NCBI GenBank assembly: GCA_024704765.1
Contig: JAKMXF010000358.1
Coordinates: 62,001 to 126,000 of the forward strand
Direction: 5' to 3'
Length of the DNA stretch: 64,000 bases
Source of the DNA: Oopsacas minuta
Lineage: Eukaryota; Porifera; Hexactinellida; Lyssacinosida; Leucopsacidae
Below, one piece after another: positions 1 through 10,404 of the stretch; within the stretch, counting starts at the first letter, position 1; each line of letters begins with the position of its first letter. The translations under genes were made by a program, and so were the position numbers. The notes beneath the pieces were generated by a model, which saw only the letters and a program-made list of their open reading frames with translations, did not search any database and was not told the origin of the DNA.

Positions 1-925
1 GTGGATGGTGTCTCCACGAACCCCACAAATACTTCAATCGGTGTGAATTGATTGTCCACGTATCTAATACTGTAACTCGTTTGTTCTTTATTTTTTATAT
101 CAGTAGTTTCGTCAATAATTACGCCGAATATCATTGGAATGACTCCCTTACGCAGAGTTGCACGCGGGCCAAGCCAAAACTTTCGCGGGCCTTGTGGGCC
201 GGGCACAACACACCATGATTACGACCGATCTGAACTGTTTTTTATTGTCACGACTAGAGTACCAATTAGGGAATACGTAAGTAAATGAAACTAAGTAATG
301 TAAGTCTTCACATTAATGCATCAGTTTTCAGAAACTCAGTTCCTGGTATGGATTCCTAATTTGACCCTCCACCTGACAATTAATTACAAACACATTAAAA
401 TTTAGTATATATCATTTTGACTAATTATATATTAATACAAGTAAATAGCTAACTTTCATTTTAATATTTAAGCGTTTACATAGATTGTTTATTTAGAAGT
501 TTTATGCGCGACGAAAAGATTTGTGCGGGCCTGAGTTACGAATTTTGGCCCGCGTGCACTCTGCCCTCACGTTATTTAGAATAGGTCTAAGAACATCATC
601 ATGAAGCAACTGGAGGATTTCATTAAGTGAGTCTGCAAATAACCATGTCTGAGAACGCCTCAAACCCGTCCTCGTTTCTAGCGACCTTTCTGAGGATCTG
701 TTTCAAGTTTCCTTCCTCGACATTATACCCATAGAGTTGTATGTTCTGCCTGGATAACGTGAGAATTGTGTTGATCACGCATTTAATCGCTACACGTCCC
801 TGTATCCTCGGAATCTTTTTCGTTGCATATAGCTGCACATCTATTCCCTGAACTTTTCCCACAAATATCGTCTTTGCTTTGACTGCTTCGAGATGAGGAG
901 CTGACGCCTCATGTTGGTGAAACAC
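1..925 (-). pseudogene. Decayed hAT transposase, ZMYM1-type (TTF finger / DUF4371 region), interrupted by an insertion
   Basis: Read on the minus strand, 925-623 gives FHQHEASAPHLEA followed by a helical stretch with LSRQNIQLYGYNVEEGN. This matches the TTF-type zinc-finger tail (F-x-H-E-x-S-x-H-x-EA) and the RQ...LRG..EEGN segment of ZMYM1-like hAT transposases. About 630-575 in another frame gives ADSLNEILQLLHDDVLR, and 150-1 gives IIDETTDIKNKEQTSYSIRY, the first catalytic Asp region (DETTDI). The pieces are in the right family order but in different frames, and a 411-bp element lies between them. The window edge cuts off the C-terminal half. It is a dead fragment; the family call is from motif memory. 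Confidence 0.8.
153..563. mobile_element. Short non-autonomous hAT-type element with 8-bp target duplication
   Basis: The ends are inverted: CAGAGTTGCACGCGGGCCAA at the left and, on the opposite strand, CAGAGTGCACGCGGGCCAA at the right. The flanks are cccttacg (145-152) and ccctcacg (564-571), an 8-bp duplication with one mismatch. It sits inside the ZMYM1-type hAT relic, whose coding motifs resume on both sides. It has no coding capacity. CAG-starting ends and an 8-bp duplication are typical of hAT. Confidence 0.75.
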
Positions 926-1413
926 GTGTGACTTCTCAAGGGCAAGTCATTGAAGCCACTGACTGTGAGAGTGTCTCTAACTTTCTTGGTCGCATACGAT
1001 ACGGAATTAGAACCAATTATTGGGAATATTTTACGATTACATCAAAGTATAAATATATTGTCGGTATTTTTAAGATATTACACGGAAAGTTCATTACGAA
1101 TTTACAACTACCTCATCCATAAATTGTGCGGGTCGTACTCCTCCAACCTTGAAGTCTAGGGGGGTCGAACCTCGAAAAAAATGAAAGTTGGCGCCTATGA
1201 TCAGCCAATTCGATTTATATATTTTACACGATTCTATGTACAGTATATGGTTTATTGATTATTGCGATAAACACAGTAATATGACGTCTCGGGATTGGAT
1301 TTCCGCATACCATAATTCCTTCAACAATTGGGATTTGTAATAGTATATTAGTATTACTAGAATCTGTATTGAATTTATTTACTTTTAAGCTCTATAACAG
1401 GTTTAATACATAG
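926..1413. other. Intergenic, upstream of RAD51
   Basis: No gene seen. The word ttggcgcctatga near 1188 recurs near 54179, so part of this is repeat-derived. The promoter of RAD51 must lie here, but I cannot identify an element with confidence. Confidence 0.5.
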
Positions 1414-2427
1414 ATGGCATGTAATGCAGAGAAAGAAGCAGAAAATCAACACGATGAGAGTATGGGTCCTATTCCCATAAGCAAGCTCGAATCTCGTGGT
1501 GTAAGTACAGGAGACATCAAAAGACTGCAAGAGGTAGGGTACCATACAATAGAGTCTGTTGCATTTGCACCCAAGAAGCAATTGATTGTGATCAAAGGGA
1601 TTAGTGAAGCGAAAGCAGACAAAATCTTGTCCGAAGCGAGTAAACTCATTCCTATGGGATTCACTACAGCCACAGAATATCATCTGAGACGAGCTGACAT
1701 TGTACAGCTGACAACTGGCAGCTCAGAGCTGGACAAGCTATTAAGTGGGGGAATTGAGACAGGATCCATCACAGAAATGTTTGGGGAGTTTCGAACTGGA
1801 AAAACACAGCTCTGTCACACACTAGCTGTCACTTGTCAGCTCCCCATAGACATGGGAGGTGGGGAAGGCAAGTGTCTCTACATCGACACAGAAGGTACAT
1901 TCCGTCCAGAGCGAATGCTGGCTGTGGCTGAGAGATACAAGATGTCTGGAAAAGATGTATTGGAGAATGTAGCGTATGCCAGAGCTTACAACACTGACCA
2001 TCAATTCCAACTGTTGATACAAGCTAGCGGTATGATGTCGGAGAGTAGATATGCTCTCATAATAGTAGACAGTGCTACTTCTCTCTACAGGACCGATTAC
2101 TCAGGGAGAGGAGAGCTCTCTGCTAGACAGATGCATCTGGCTCGGTTCTTAAGAGCTCTACAGAGAATGGCAGATGAGTTTGGAATTGCGGTTGTTATCA
2201 CTAATCAGGTGGTAGCGCAGGTGGATGGAGCTGCTAGCATGTTCTCTGTTGATCCGAAGAAGCCAATTGGTGGAAATATTATCGCTCATGCCTCTACAAC
2301 AAGACTCTACCTTAGAAAAGGTCGCGCTGAATCCAGAATCTGTAAAATTTATGATTCCCCTTGTCTTCCAGAGAGCGAAGCTGTCTTTGCAATTCTCCCA
2401 GATGGAATCGGAGACGTGAAAGACTGA
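1414..2427 (+). CDS. RAD51: RAD51 recombinase, full length, single exon
   Basis: Encodes a 337-residue protein, close to human RAD51 (339). RAD51 polymerises on single-stranded DNA and drives homologous pairing and strand exchange in double-strand break repair, in the nucleus. Visible features: N-terminal helix-hairpin-helix region with [12 protein letters not shown] (60-71), polymerisation motif GFTTA (82-86), Walker A GEFRTGKT (124-131), Walker B LIIVD (215-219), the DNA-binding loop region with [15 protein letters not shown], and the conserved C-terminus ending in GDVKD. It starts at the first ATG (1414); the next in-frame ATG (1462) would remove part of the N-terminus. All domains read through without an intron. 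There is no poly(A) run after the stop, so it does not look like a retrocopy. A possible AATAAA lies at 2752. Confidence 0.97.
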   Translation: MACNAEKEAENQHDESMGPIPISKLESRGVSTGDIKRLQEVGYHTIESVAFAPKKQLIVIKGISEAKADKILSEASKLIPMGFTTATEYHLRRADIVQLTTGSSELDKLLSGGIETGSITEMFGEFRTGKTQLCHTLAVTCQLPIDMGGGEGKCLYIDTEGTFRPERMLAVAERYKMSGKDVLENVAYARAYNTDHQFQLLIQASGMMSESRYALIIVDSATSLYRTDYSGRGELSARQMHLARFLRALQRMADEFGIAVVITNQVVAQVDGAASMFSVDPKKPIGGNIIAHASTTRLYLRKGRAESRICKIYDSPCLPESEAVFAILPDGIGDVKD

Positions 2428-3987
2428 CCATTTCTACTAGCTGTTTGGTAAACTGATCACTTGTTAACTGATTTCAACTCTCCTATCTTAATGCGAATGC
2501 CGAGAGCATTGAAAGCTTTTATCCTACAAACTATATGCATCTTTTGAATTGTTCCTATTATTGTTGAGTATTCAAATATTGCTTGTTGCTAAAACCTCTG
2601 CACAATTCTATTATCTTATTTCTTCCAGCTGGGTTAATACTCAATAGTAGTTATTTAAGTGTATAAGTGTAATGCTCGGGATAATAGTATAACGAATGGC
2701 GGACATTTAGTCGGGATATTAATCGATAAGTATATTCCGGAAGTATTAAATAATAAAACGGTCAAAAATTTTAATATATGCTGTATTATATGAAATAAAT
2801 AAATAAGTGTATTATATTATATAACAGAGATAAGTGTATTATATGTATAGTTTAAAATTGAAAGTTGTGTGCTATCCCTCTTAAATAGGAGAGAGTTTCC
2901 CTATTGTCATAATTTTGCGACAAGACTTAAAATTCAGCTTCTCCACCTTGAACAAAGCGACGACGCTAGATAATCCTGTCAACATCCATTTTCTAGCATC
3001 TTCTTAGTCAGTTCTAAATACTCAAGCGCAACTCACAGCTTTCAGATCCTTCTACAATCACATCAAAATTCTTCACTGCTATCCATTCAGCCTACTCAAA
3101 TGCTCATGCTCCATCTTGTCTGACGACTATAAGTCCGGCGACAAAGTGTCCGATTACCTAGTATAACTACTCTATTAGATTACAGGTTGACTTCAAGATG
3201 TGGCATTATCGGGAGCATAGGCGGAAAATGGGAGTAAATGCTTGTGTCGCATTTGGGAAGTTTACTTGTATTTCTTTGAACAAGATTTTAAAATTTTCAA
3301 GCACAAATCTTTAATTTGTATTGTGGGATTTGTTGAATTAATCGAATCCTCCAACTCCCAGGACACGGGACTTATAGATATTGCTTGTATATAGCACGAT
3401 TATACGGGACATTGGTACATATAACTCAGGCTTGTCATAAGTTTATGTCATTATCAGGTAATTCCGAGTGTGTTCAGCTCATTTTCAGGCTTCATGGAAT
3501 TTTTGGTATTATTTCTTCTCTAATAATCTTACCTTGCTAATCTTGTCACTTACCTCGTAAATTGAATTGGATCACTTTCATATTACTGTCAACTAGTTGC
3601 GGGTAAGATATATCTTCAATGTAATAGGCTCTCATCAAAATATATACTGAGTAAAAACTGGCAGTGTATCCATCCATCCCTTAGAGTATGATTTCCCCAT
3701 TTCTAAGTTAATTCATTGCACTCAATTGATTGTTAAATGACCTGAAATTGACCTGACTAATCTTGAGACCTGACCTGACCTGACTACGTAGGACCTTTTG
3801 ACAAGCCCGAATTTTAACTTATCGTATCATTTCCTAGATAATTCCAATCAGCTTTTAGGAAATGTAACTACCTTTGGTTAAACGTGATAATATCCGAGAT
3901 TTAGTAAACCAGAATATTACATTCTATAATATATTTATTACTTACATCATATATTATTAGTTTCGCATAGCAGAATTCTTTGTTTAT
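2428..3987. other. Intergenic, RAD51 to SRA1-like gene
   Basis: No supported gene. Contains the presumed RAD51 3' untranslated region and AT-rich unique-looking sequence. A short run of the related words acctgactaatc, acctgacctgacc and acctgactac lies near 3750-3790. Confidence 0.5.
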
Positions 3988-4512
3988 ATGTCTGAAGATA
4001 GTTCTGTAACTACATCAGGCTGGAATGATCCGCCTTCTTTTCTCTACACTACTAATATGCACGATCCTATTTCAATACACTCCATTCCCAAACCTATTCT
4101 GCTTCCTTGGACACAGAATGATACACAACAACTACAACCACAACAACAACAATTACAATCACAAAATTATATTCCCTTTAATACAGTAAAAACGCAGTCA
4201 ACTAAATCATCCTTTATTGACATTTTCAGAAAATCTCTTACAGATAATAACCATAAGTTTAAACCAACTATTCTGTCAAATTTGACTTCAAAACTCGACA
4301 TGCTTGAATCTTCATTGCAAGAAAATATATTGCCAAGTCCAGTAGTGCAGGTGTTAAACGAGTTAGCAGAATATATTTTAAATAAAGACTTCAATAAAGC
4401 TTATCAATTGCACATTTTTCTGCTAGCTGATTTCCCTACTCATGTCAATGGTTGGATTCTAGCTATCAAAAAGATCATATTAGCATATCAGGATTCAAGA
4501 GTAGTTATGTAA
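3988..4512 (+). CDS. SRA1: SRA1-like protein (steroid receptor RNA activator protein family)
   Basis: Encodes 174 residues in one exon. The N-terminus carries GWNDPPSF (11-18), the hallmark GWNDPP motif of SRA1 proteins. A low-complexity Gln/Pro linker follows (about 46-60). The C-terminal part (about 75-170) is helical, with LNELAEYILNKDFNKAYQLH and GWILAIKKIILAYQ, matching the helical bundle (SRA1/Sec31 C-terminal-like domain) of the family. In vertebrates the SRA1 protein accompanies the SRA RNA and is linked to nuclear-receptor regulation; the general cellular role is poorly defined. Start: first ATG after stops. It lies between RAD51 and COX18 on the same strand. Orthology is my reading from the two motifs and the domain order. 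Confidence 0.82.
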   Translation: MSEDSSVTTSGWNDPPSFLYTTNMHDPISIHSIPKPILLPWTQNDTQQLQPQQQQLQSQNYIPFNTVKTQSTKSSFIDIFRKSLTDNNHKFKPTILSNLTSKLDMLESSLQENILPSPVVQVLNELAEYILNKDFNKAYQLHIFLLADFPTHVNGWILAIKKIILAYQDSRVVM

Positions 4513-5283
4513 TTCTCTTAATAGATGTATGTGTTTATTAGGTTAATTAATATACTGTTAGTGATGGTTCAGTATTATGGTCGTTATGAGGTGCATCTCA
4601 CGTCTGTATCTACTACGTCTATATACCCACAACATGTAGATAGTTATTATGGGGATTTTGTATTATTACGCACAACCACTGGTTTCGTGTTTTATTCAAT
4701 GGTTAGGGACATGATTCTGCTAATTTCGTATGTGCCCGTGCGATTCAATGGTTGAACAGATTTAGAAATACAGTACAACCTCGATTATCCGGAATGTTCG
4801 ATTATCTGAACATCCCAACTGGTCCCAGTTCCCATTCCACGATGAATAATTGTATAAACTACCTCGATTATCCGGTCGCTTGGACCGGTCCCAAAGAATT
4901 TGGATAATCAAGGTTGCACCGTATTATAATATTCGCTATAAATTTTGCCTGTAGTACTCGAAATTTAGATGGTAACTTCGCTGAGAAAATCTCTTCTTAT
5001 GACAATATTTATATTTCATTCATATTATACCGTTTATTCAATATACTATGCATTTACAGCTACTATACGTATATGTATTTTCTGGTCGGATTGAGACCAG
5101 TGCTCCGTTGAATACTAAGCCAACTCATCTCAAATGCCCCTTATGATTGCTTGCTCTAATGTTCAGTAAATAGTAGACTGCTTAATAGAGCCATCGGTTA
5201 ATCGGGTCAAATGGTCTGGTCGCGATGTGACCCTATTGAGTGGAGTCTACTTACTGTATATCTGTATAGTTAATAATGTAGAT
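4513..5283. other. Intergenic with one MITE, SRA1-like to COX18
   Basis: Apart from the MITE at 4771-4921 I see no gene. Small open frames here are AT-rich chance frames without recognisable motifs. Confidence 0.5.
4771..4921. mobile_element. MITE, 151 bp, pogo/Tc1-like ends, TA duplication
   Basis: Left end CAGTACAACCTCGATTATCC, right end ggataatcaaggttgcaccg, imperfect inverted copies of each other. TA flanks both sides (4769-4770 and 4922-4923). No coding capacity. Related sequence with the same 'ggaccag...gggaatgttcggataatcg' core occurs at 37280-37635. Confidence 0.75.
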
Positions 5284-6252
5284 ATGTTATCAGTTAGAGT
5301 TTTTCAAGTTAACTCACATTTCTTAGTGAAGCACAAAAGATTTTATGCAAATTCATTTGCATATGCAATTTTCCGCACTTTTGAGTTTCCATCCAGTTGT
5401 ATTGAATCCTTGCTATCGGCAACACATTCTGCATTCCATATACCATGGTGGGTCGTCATAGCAACGACTACTTTAACAATAAGAGCTGTGGTAACTCTCC
5501 CTCTTCATATTCATTTGCAAAAGAACCAAGCAAAGGTTGAAGTAGCATTTGCAGAAGTAGATGCCTTCAGGCAACCTTTAGAACATAGAATAATCGCTAA
5601 ATGTAGAAATGAAGGTTTACATATTGATATAGCCAACAAGAAACTCAAGCAAGCATTTCATGAATTGAAAGGTGATATACTAGCCAAACATCATATTAAT
5701 ATGAAATATTATCGAATAAAGGCTTATTTATCTCCCTTCATACAACTCCCTTTATTCATATCAATCTCTCTTGCCATCAGGAACCTAACTGGTGCACTAC
5801 CTGACTGGTATAAAGTAACCTCAATAATTCCTTCAATGAAAGAAGAAGGATTAGGTTGGTTCCATGACTTGACACTAGCAGACCCTTATTACTTAATGCC
5901 AGGAATAATCTTAGTATCAAATTTGCTGAATATTTCCATTTACTCCAAGCAGGTACAAAAGCGTAGTATAGCTCTTGCTATTGTCCATAACTTCTTCAGA
6001 TTCATGACAATTGCAATGGCTAGTGCTTCTACACAATTGCCTGCTGGTATAGCGTTATACTGGATGTTATCCAGCTGTTATGGCCTCTTTCAGAATGTAT
6101 TATTTAAGTATTCCAGAGTCAGAAGAATTTTTGGGATTCCAAAATCGAAATCTGAATCAGAAAATCCAATTCGTGACCTTCTACACACTTACAAATCTGA
6201 ATGGACTGGGTTCTTACAGAAACAGAGAGATTATCATTCTCAATTAAAATAA
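5284..6252 (+). CDS. COX18: COX18, mitochondrial inner-membrane insertase (OXA1/YidC family)
   Basis: COX18 inserts a domain of cytochrome oxidase subunit 2 across the mitochondrial inner membrane. I choose the ATG at 5284 (322 residues); the open frame runs further upstream but only from a GTG. The first 30 residues are basic/hydrophobic without acids, suiting a targeting peptide. The YidC/OXA1 core is recognisable: HIPWWVVIATTTLTIRAVVT (membrane helix 1), LSPFIQLPLFISISLAIRNL (helix 2), WFHDLTLADPYYLMP linker, then a hydrophobic stretch near LVSNLLNISIY and a C-terminal hairpin with LPAGIALYWMLSSCYGLFQN. The conserved 'LP..I.LYW..SS..GL.QN' and the tail IPKSKSESENP match COX18 rather than OXA1L. 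Single exon. An AATAAA (6248-6253) overlaps the stop codon, a possible poly(A) signal. Confidence 0.92.
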   Translation: MLSVRVFQVNSHFLVKHKRFYANSFAYAIFRTFEFPSSCIESLLSATHSAFHIPWWVVIATTTLTIRAVVTLPLHIHLQKNQAKVEVAFAEVDAFRQPLEHRIIAKCRNEGLHIDIANKKLKQAFHELKGDILAKHHINMKYYRIKAYLSPFIQLPLFISISLAIRNLTGALPDWYKVTSIIPSMKEEGLGWFHDLTLADPYYLMPGIILVSNLLNISIYSKQVQKRSIALAIVHNFFRFMTIAMASASTQLPAGIALYWMLSSCYGLFQNVLFKYSRVRRIFGIPKSKSESENPIRDLLHTYKSEWTGFLQKQRDYHSQLK

Positions 6253-6365
6253 ATACAATAATTGATAGCCTATAAATCATTTAATCTGTATTACAATTTT
6301 AATTTTATATACTACAGTCGACTACCGTTAATTCGATAATAATCAACACAAGTCTACCCATTTCT

Positions 6366-6914
6366 AGAGCTATGATAAACGAACACTAGTGCGTCTTAGA
6401 TTCCAGGATTATTATCAAGTGATCTAAGGATGTTTATACATACAAATTTGGAATTATAAAGTTGTCACGTCAATGAGTTATACTTGATACCATGGATGGC
6501 ACATTTTTGGCCAATATCCACTTATACCTCCATAGCCGCTGAGGTTATAGTTAAACAACCAATATATTCTGCATACCCAACTTTCCATGCCCTTGTAACA
6601 CATATTGATAAGATATGTCGAAGCAATTATGTAATCTTGATAACGACCATGCCACATCGGTTAGAAAAATCGTATCAAAATGTATTAGAAGGGTATAGGA
6701 AGTTGGGCATCTTTTGGCTGGAATGATTTGACTAAAACTATCCCGACTATGAGTTATAAGTGGATATTGTCCAAAAATGTGTCATCCATGGTATCTAGTT
6801 TAACTCAATAGCGTGACAACTTTTTAATTCCAAATTTGTATGTATAAACAGCCTTAGATCATTTGATAATAATCCTGAAATCAAAGACACACTAGTGTTC
6901 CTTTATCAGAGCTT
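6366..6914. mobile_element. Palindromic MITE, copy 1 of a family of three in the window
   Basis: The left half (6366-about 6560) and right half (about 6720-6914) are inverted copies: gaacactagtgcgtctta versus, reversed, gaacactagtgtgtcttt, and further in ttatacatacaaatttggaa and gttgtcacg. The palindrome extends toward the centre with ccatggatggcacatttttgg. No coding capacity. Related copies are at 26217-26790 and 36395-36775. Confidence 0.7.
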
Positions 6915-7027
6915 TAAAAATGTGGAGATTTTTTACAACATATTGCCCATTTAACCAACTGATGACGTCATTTTGAACTGAAGAATAGGAATAGTTATAA
7001 TCAGTGAAATATCTATAGCTACGATGT

Positions 7028-7054
7028 CACAGTGTGGCAATATGGGGAAATAGG
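7028..7054 (+). repeat. Left terminal inverted repeat of the Transib element
   Basis: Heptamer CACAGTG (7028-7034), then 7 nt (TGGCAAT), then the shared block ATGGGGAAATAGG (7042-7054). Confidence 0.88.
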
Positions 7055-7700
7055 CATATTTTAAAAAACATATTTCAATGCATTTTTCGAATTCTCCATA
7101 GTTCAATTAGTACGAAAATATCATTGGCAGCATTAGAAGCAGTTAGGAATCCTAACTACGCACAACTTTGTTATGTGTTTCTAATAATAGAAATATATAT
7201 TTTCAAACCTCAAATTCCTATGCCCTAATGTATGTAATCATATTTGATGTAAATACTAAATATAAGAGTGAAAAACATCTTCTGATAATAAATCTATATT
7301 GTAACAACAATTTAATCATTGATAGGTTAGTCTAGATATTCATTTGTACTTTTTTCCGGGTGTCTAGTTTGGCCCTCCCAAAGTTATAATTTGGAATTTT
7401 TTCTCATTGATTGAAGTGTAGCATCTCTTGTTTGACAAAATTTGACAAAACGTTATTAATATATAAGTAATGTTACTATATTTAGTCAACTATTTAATCA
7501 CTTTCCAGGCTTGCCAAAAGCTGCCCAAAAATTTATCACGTCATTCATTGTCCGGACCGGACAAAAATCCGGAAAATATATTTTTCATACGTTTTAAATT
7601 TTTTCAGTAAAATTCTATATTTTGCTGGTTATTAGTTATTCCAATACTCTACAATCATATATCATAATGTTTCTATGTTAAAGTAGCCCTTTTGCGGATC

Positions 7701-9832
7701 ATGTCTGTACTAATCACCAACAATGAGGCATATAGTTTGTATATTTCGAATGGAAGAAGTGTTACAGTCTCTGTTAGGAAACTTATTGAGAACAACCATT
7801 TATCCGAAGAAGAAACTGCTACTCTTCATTTAAAATTTAAATCACTTCTAACATCCAGAGAGGCTTACCGCAGGAAGGATCTTGAAACATGGGATAATAT
7901 GATTTTCCACTCTACTCATCTAACAATATCCAATCCAAGAAAGAGAATATCGCTTGATCCTGAATTTTCTTTAGTCACTGATTCTGAAAATCGAAACTTT
8001 TCAGAACAGATTGTAACTGAATCCCGGAAGCATATTCTCGAATGTCACATGAAGACTTCCAGATCGAGACTTGGTGTTCTTTTAGAGCATGTGGACTTTT
8101 TAGCAGAGAGAGAAAAGATTGAGCCTAAACAACTACTCGCTCTAGCTTTAGAATTAGTCTCAAATAAATCCTATGACCGTGATACTTCAGACATGTGCAG
8201 AGAAATAATTGATAAGGGATCTTTTAGCGGTGTATTGAACAAAGTACAAATCTCTAAATGTGCTTATATATTGGACAGATTAGAAATTGGGGCGAGTAAA
8301 TACACGAATCTGAAAAGAATTCTCAAAGGTGATGTTAAGCTTCCTTCCTATAAACTTGTCTCGCAATATCGTAGGGAAATAAGCCTAATAAATGAAATGG
8401 AAATAGTCAGAGACCCCGAAGCATTGTCAATTGGGACTTGCGTCTCTTATCATTCCATCCTTAGTCTGACCATTCAACGCTTGCTTTCAACATTAGACCC
8501 AGTTCCTGATTCACACTACCCACTCAAAATTAAGATATCTGATGGATTGGATGGCTCCGGTTGTCATCAAACCTATAACCAACAAAGCAACAATTCTGCA
8601 TTAAGCACAAAAACTTTCATTTTGTTCGGATTCAAAGTAATATCAATTACAGACACACTTGGAAATGACGTGTTCTATAACAGCTCACCCAACTCTCCGT
8701 TCTGCTTTAGGCCAGTAGCACTGATAGCTCTGAAAGAAGATTATTCTAGTGTAAAGCTTATCATGAATACAATAGTCAATCCTCAAACAGACCATATCAT
8801 ACAGGATGGGTTATCTCTTATTGGAGGCCATGCACAGGTCGAGATAGTCCGTTCCCTTTTTGATACCAAGATGGCAGGATTGCTGGATGGAGCTGGTGGG
8901 GCTTCTTGTCATCTGTGTACTGCAACGGATAGCCAAATTAAAAGTTTAGAATGGGCCCATTCTGGTTTCCCTATTAACAGACTAATTAGCGACGCTCGGC
9001 AACTTTTTGAAGAGGTTGATGAAGAAGATTACTTGAAACTCCCATCAAATCAACGTGTTGGTATTACGCATCAACCAACTTCTAACATCGATATTATAGC
9101 TGCATCTCCTTTGCATGCTTACCTTTTGTATTCAGGTGGTTCATGCTGTTGATATACCATCTTGATGCAGGACACAAGGTATGGGCGCCATCAAACTCGA
9201 AAGTAAATTTTTCCATGAAACGGGTTCGAGCTATACTCCAGGAAAGATGTAATTTCAGTGTCGATATCCCTTCAAGCCAGGGCGGCACTTCAACCACTGG
9301 TAACATTGCGCGAGACTGCTTTTTAAATAAGAGAGACTTTTTGACGTGGGCCACTTCTTCCATTAATCCTTCAGATAAAATATCATTAGAGAAGATCCAG
9401 ACAAATCTATCTGTTTTGTTAAGACTCCTCAACAGTGGTGACTTGATTAACTGTGACAAAATGCAAGAATTGTGCAAAGAAACGTACGAATTTATTCTAA
9501 TTGAGTACCCATGGGCAAGCATCACTCCATCTTTGCACAAGTTACTTGCCCATTCGTTTCTGTTAATAGGTGCTTATAATAATGGTAAGGGATTACAGAA
9601 TCTCTCTGAGGAATGTTTAGAATCCTGCAATAAATTTGTAAGGCGGTATCGGGAGAATCTTGCAAGAAAAAATTCTTTCACTGATAATGTTAGAGATATT
9701 TTAGTCAGGTTGTTATGTTGTAGTGACCCCATCTTAGTACAGAATCGTTTGATGCACGCAAAGAAGAAAAGAGACGTTGCAAATAGCCTCCAAGAGATAT
9801 TATATAATAGTATACTATCAGATGATTTATGA
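7701..9832 (+). pseudogene. Transib transposase (RAG1-core relative), one frameshift
   Basis: The frame opens at ATG 7701 and is continuous to about 9125; the homology then continues in another frame to 9832. The break falls in a short T run (9124-9127), consistent with loss of one T or an assembly error. Together about 710 residues, typical for Transib and shorter than RAG1, whose N-terminal RING region is absent. Landmarks: SDGLDGSGCH (D281, first catalytic Asp region, compare 'CDGMGD' in RAG1); FILFGFKVISI and the SPNSPFCFRP block; zinc-type CHLC (about 405); SPLHAYL then VFRWFMLLIYHLDAG, the Transib 'PLHA..R..E..L..SY.L' region; and HKLLAH...LSEECLESCNKFVRRYRE, where the Glu coded at 9620-9622 aligns with the catalytic Glu of RAG1 (NESGNKLFRRFR). 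LSEE...NK..RRYRE and RLLCCSDP are closer to Transib than to RAG1. Confidence 0.9.
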
Positions 9833-10102
9833 TAATAAGTATATCCAATAGTCATACATAATTAAGGGTCTTTAAATTGTACGTTATCAAATAGCAGAAT
9901 AGAGACCATGACATGCATGTATTATCAACTTTCATAATATCCTCACTAATGAACCACAAGTGTTAAAAATTAGAAAATGTCAGTAATTACGTCATAACTA
10001 GGTTTATAGTCGTGCTACTAAATAATCATTGGTATTTTTGAAATCTACAGTGTCGATTTAGTATATGTAAGTATAATTGTGGCGATAATACAGATTCATT
10101 TA

Positions 10103-10138
10103 CCTATTTCCCCATTATGGCCATTTTGCCACACTGTG
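10103..10138 (-). repeat. Right terminal inverted repeat of the Transib element
   Basis: Read inward on the minus strand: CACAGTG (10138-10132), 16 nt (TGGCAAAATGGCCATA), then ATGGGGAAATAGG (10115-10103). The same block is only 7 nt from the heptamer at the left end. Confidence 0.88.
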
Positions 10139-10404
10139 GATGTCTGTGTCATTTTCTAAATCAAACGTAATTACTATAGCGTTTGGTATGTGTATTTCAT
10201 CTCTACTAGCGGGCTTTGCTTGCTATCTCGCTGCAGCTTAGTATCTTAGGTTAGCTTAAGTATTAAACAACTGGTCTAAAAGAGATTGTTGATAATTTTG
10301 CACAAAGTTTACAGCACTTTTAAATTGACGTATAAGCCCTCCCTTTATCTAATATTCACCGAGCTGCTGCTGAAAATCTCAAATTATAATTCATGCCAGC
10401 CTCT

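Larger units (their letters stand above)
7028..10138 (+). mobile_element. Complete Transib-family DNA transposon (3.1 kb) with CACAGTG ends and 5-bp target duplication
   Basis: Both ends begin with CACAGTGTGGCAA read inward (7028-7040 plus strand; 10126-10138 minus strand). CACAGTG is the consensus heptamer of V(D)J recombination signals. The flanks are gatgt at 7023-7027 and gatgt at 10139-10143, a perfect 5-bp duplication as made by Transib and RAG-family transposases. Inside is one transposase gene (7701-9832) with a single frame break. About 650 bp lie upstream of the ATG and about 300 bp downstream of the stop; I see no second gene, so no RAG2-like partner. The boundaries are read directly; the family name rests on the transposase motifs. 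Confidence 0.92.

Noticed and set aside
5227-5283. Upstream extension of the COX18 frame
   Set aside because: It begins at GTG; the first ATG is 5284 and the targeting-peptide-like segment starts there.
7028-10138. A RAG1/RAG2 transposon (ProtoRAG-like) instead of Transib
   Set aside because: No second gene with kelch-type repeats on either strand, and the C-terminal motifs (LSEE..NK..RRYRE..SDP) are Transib-like.
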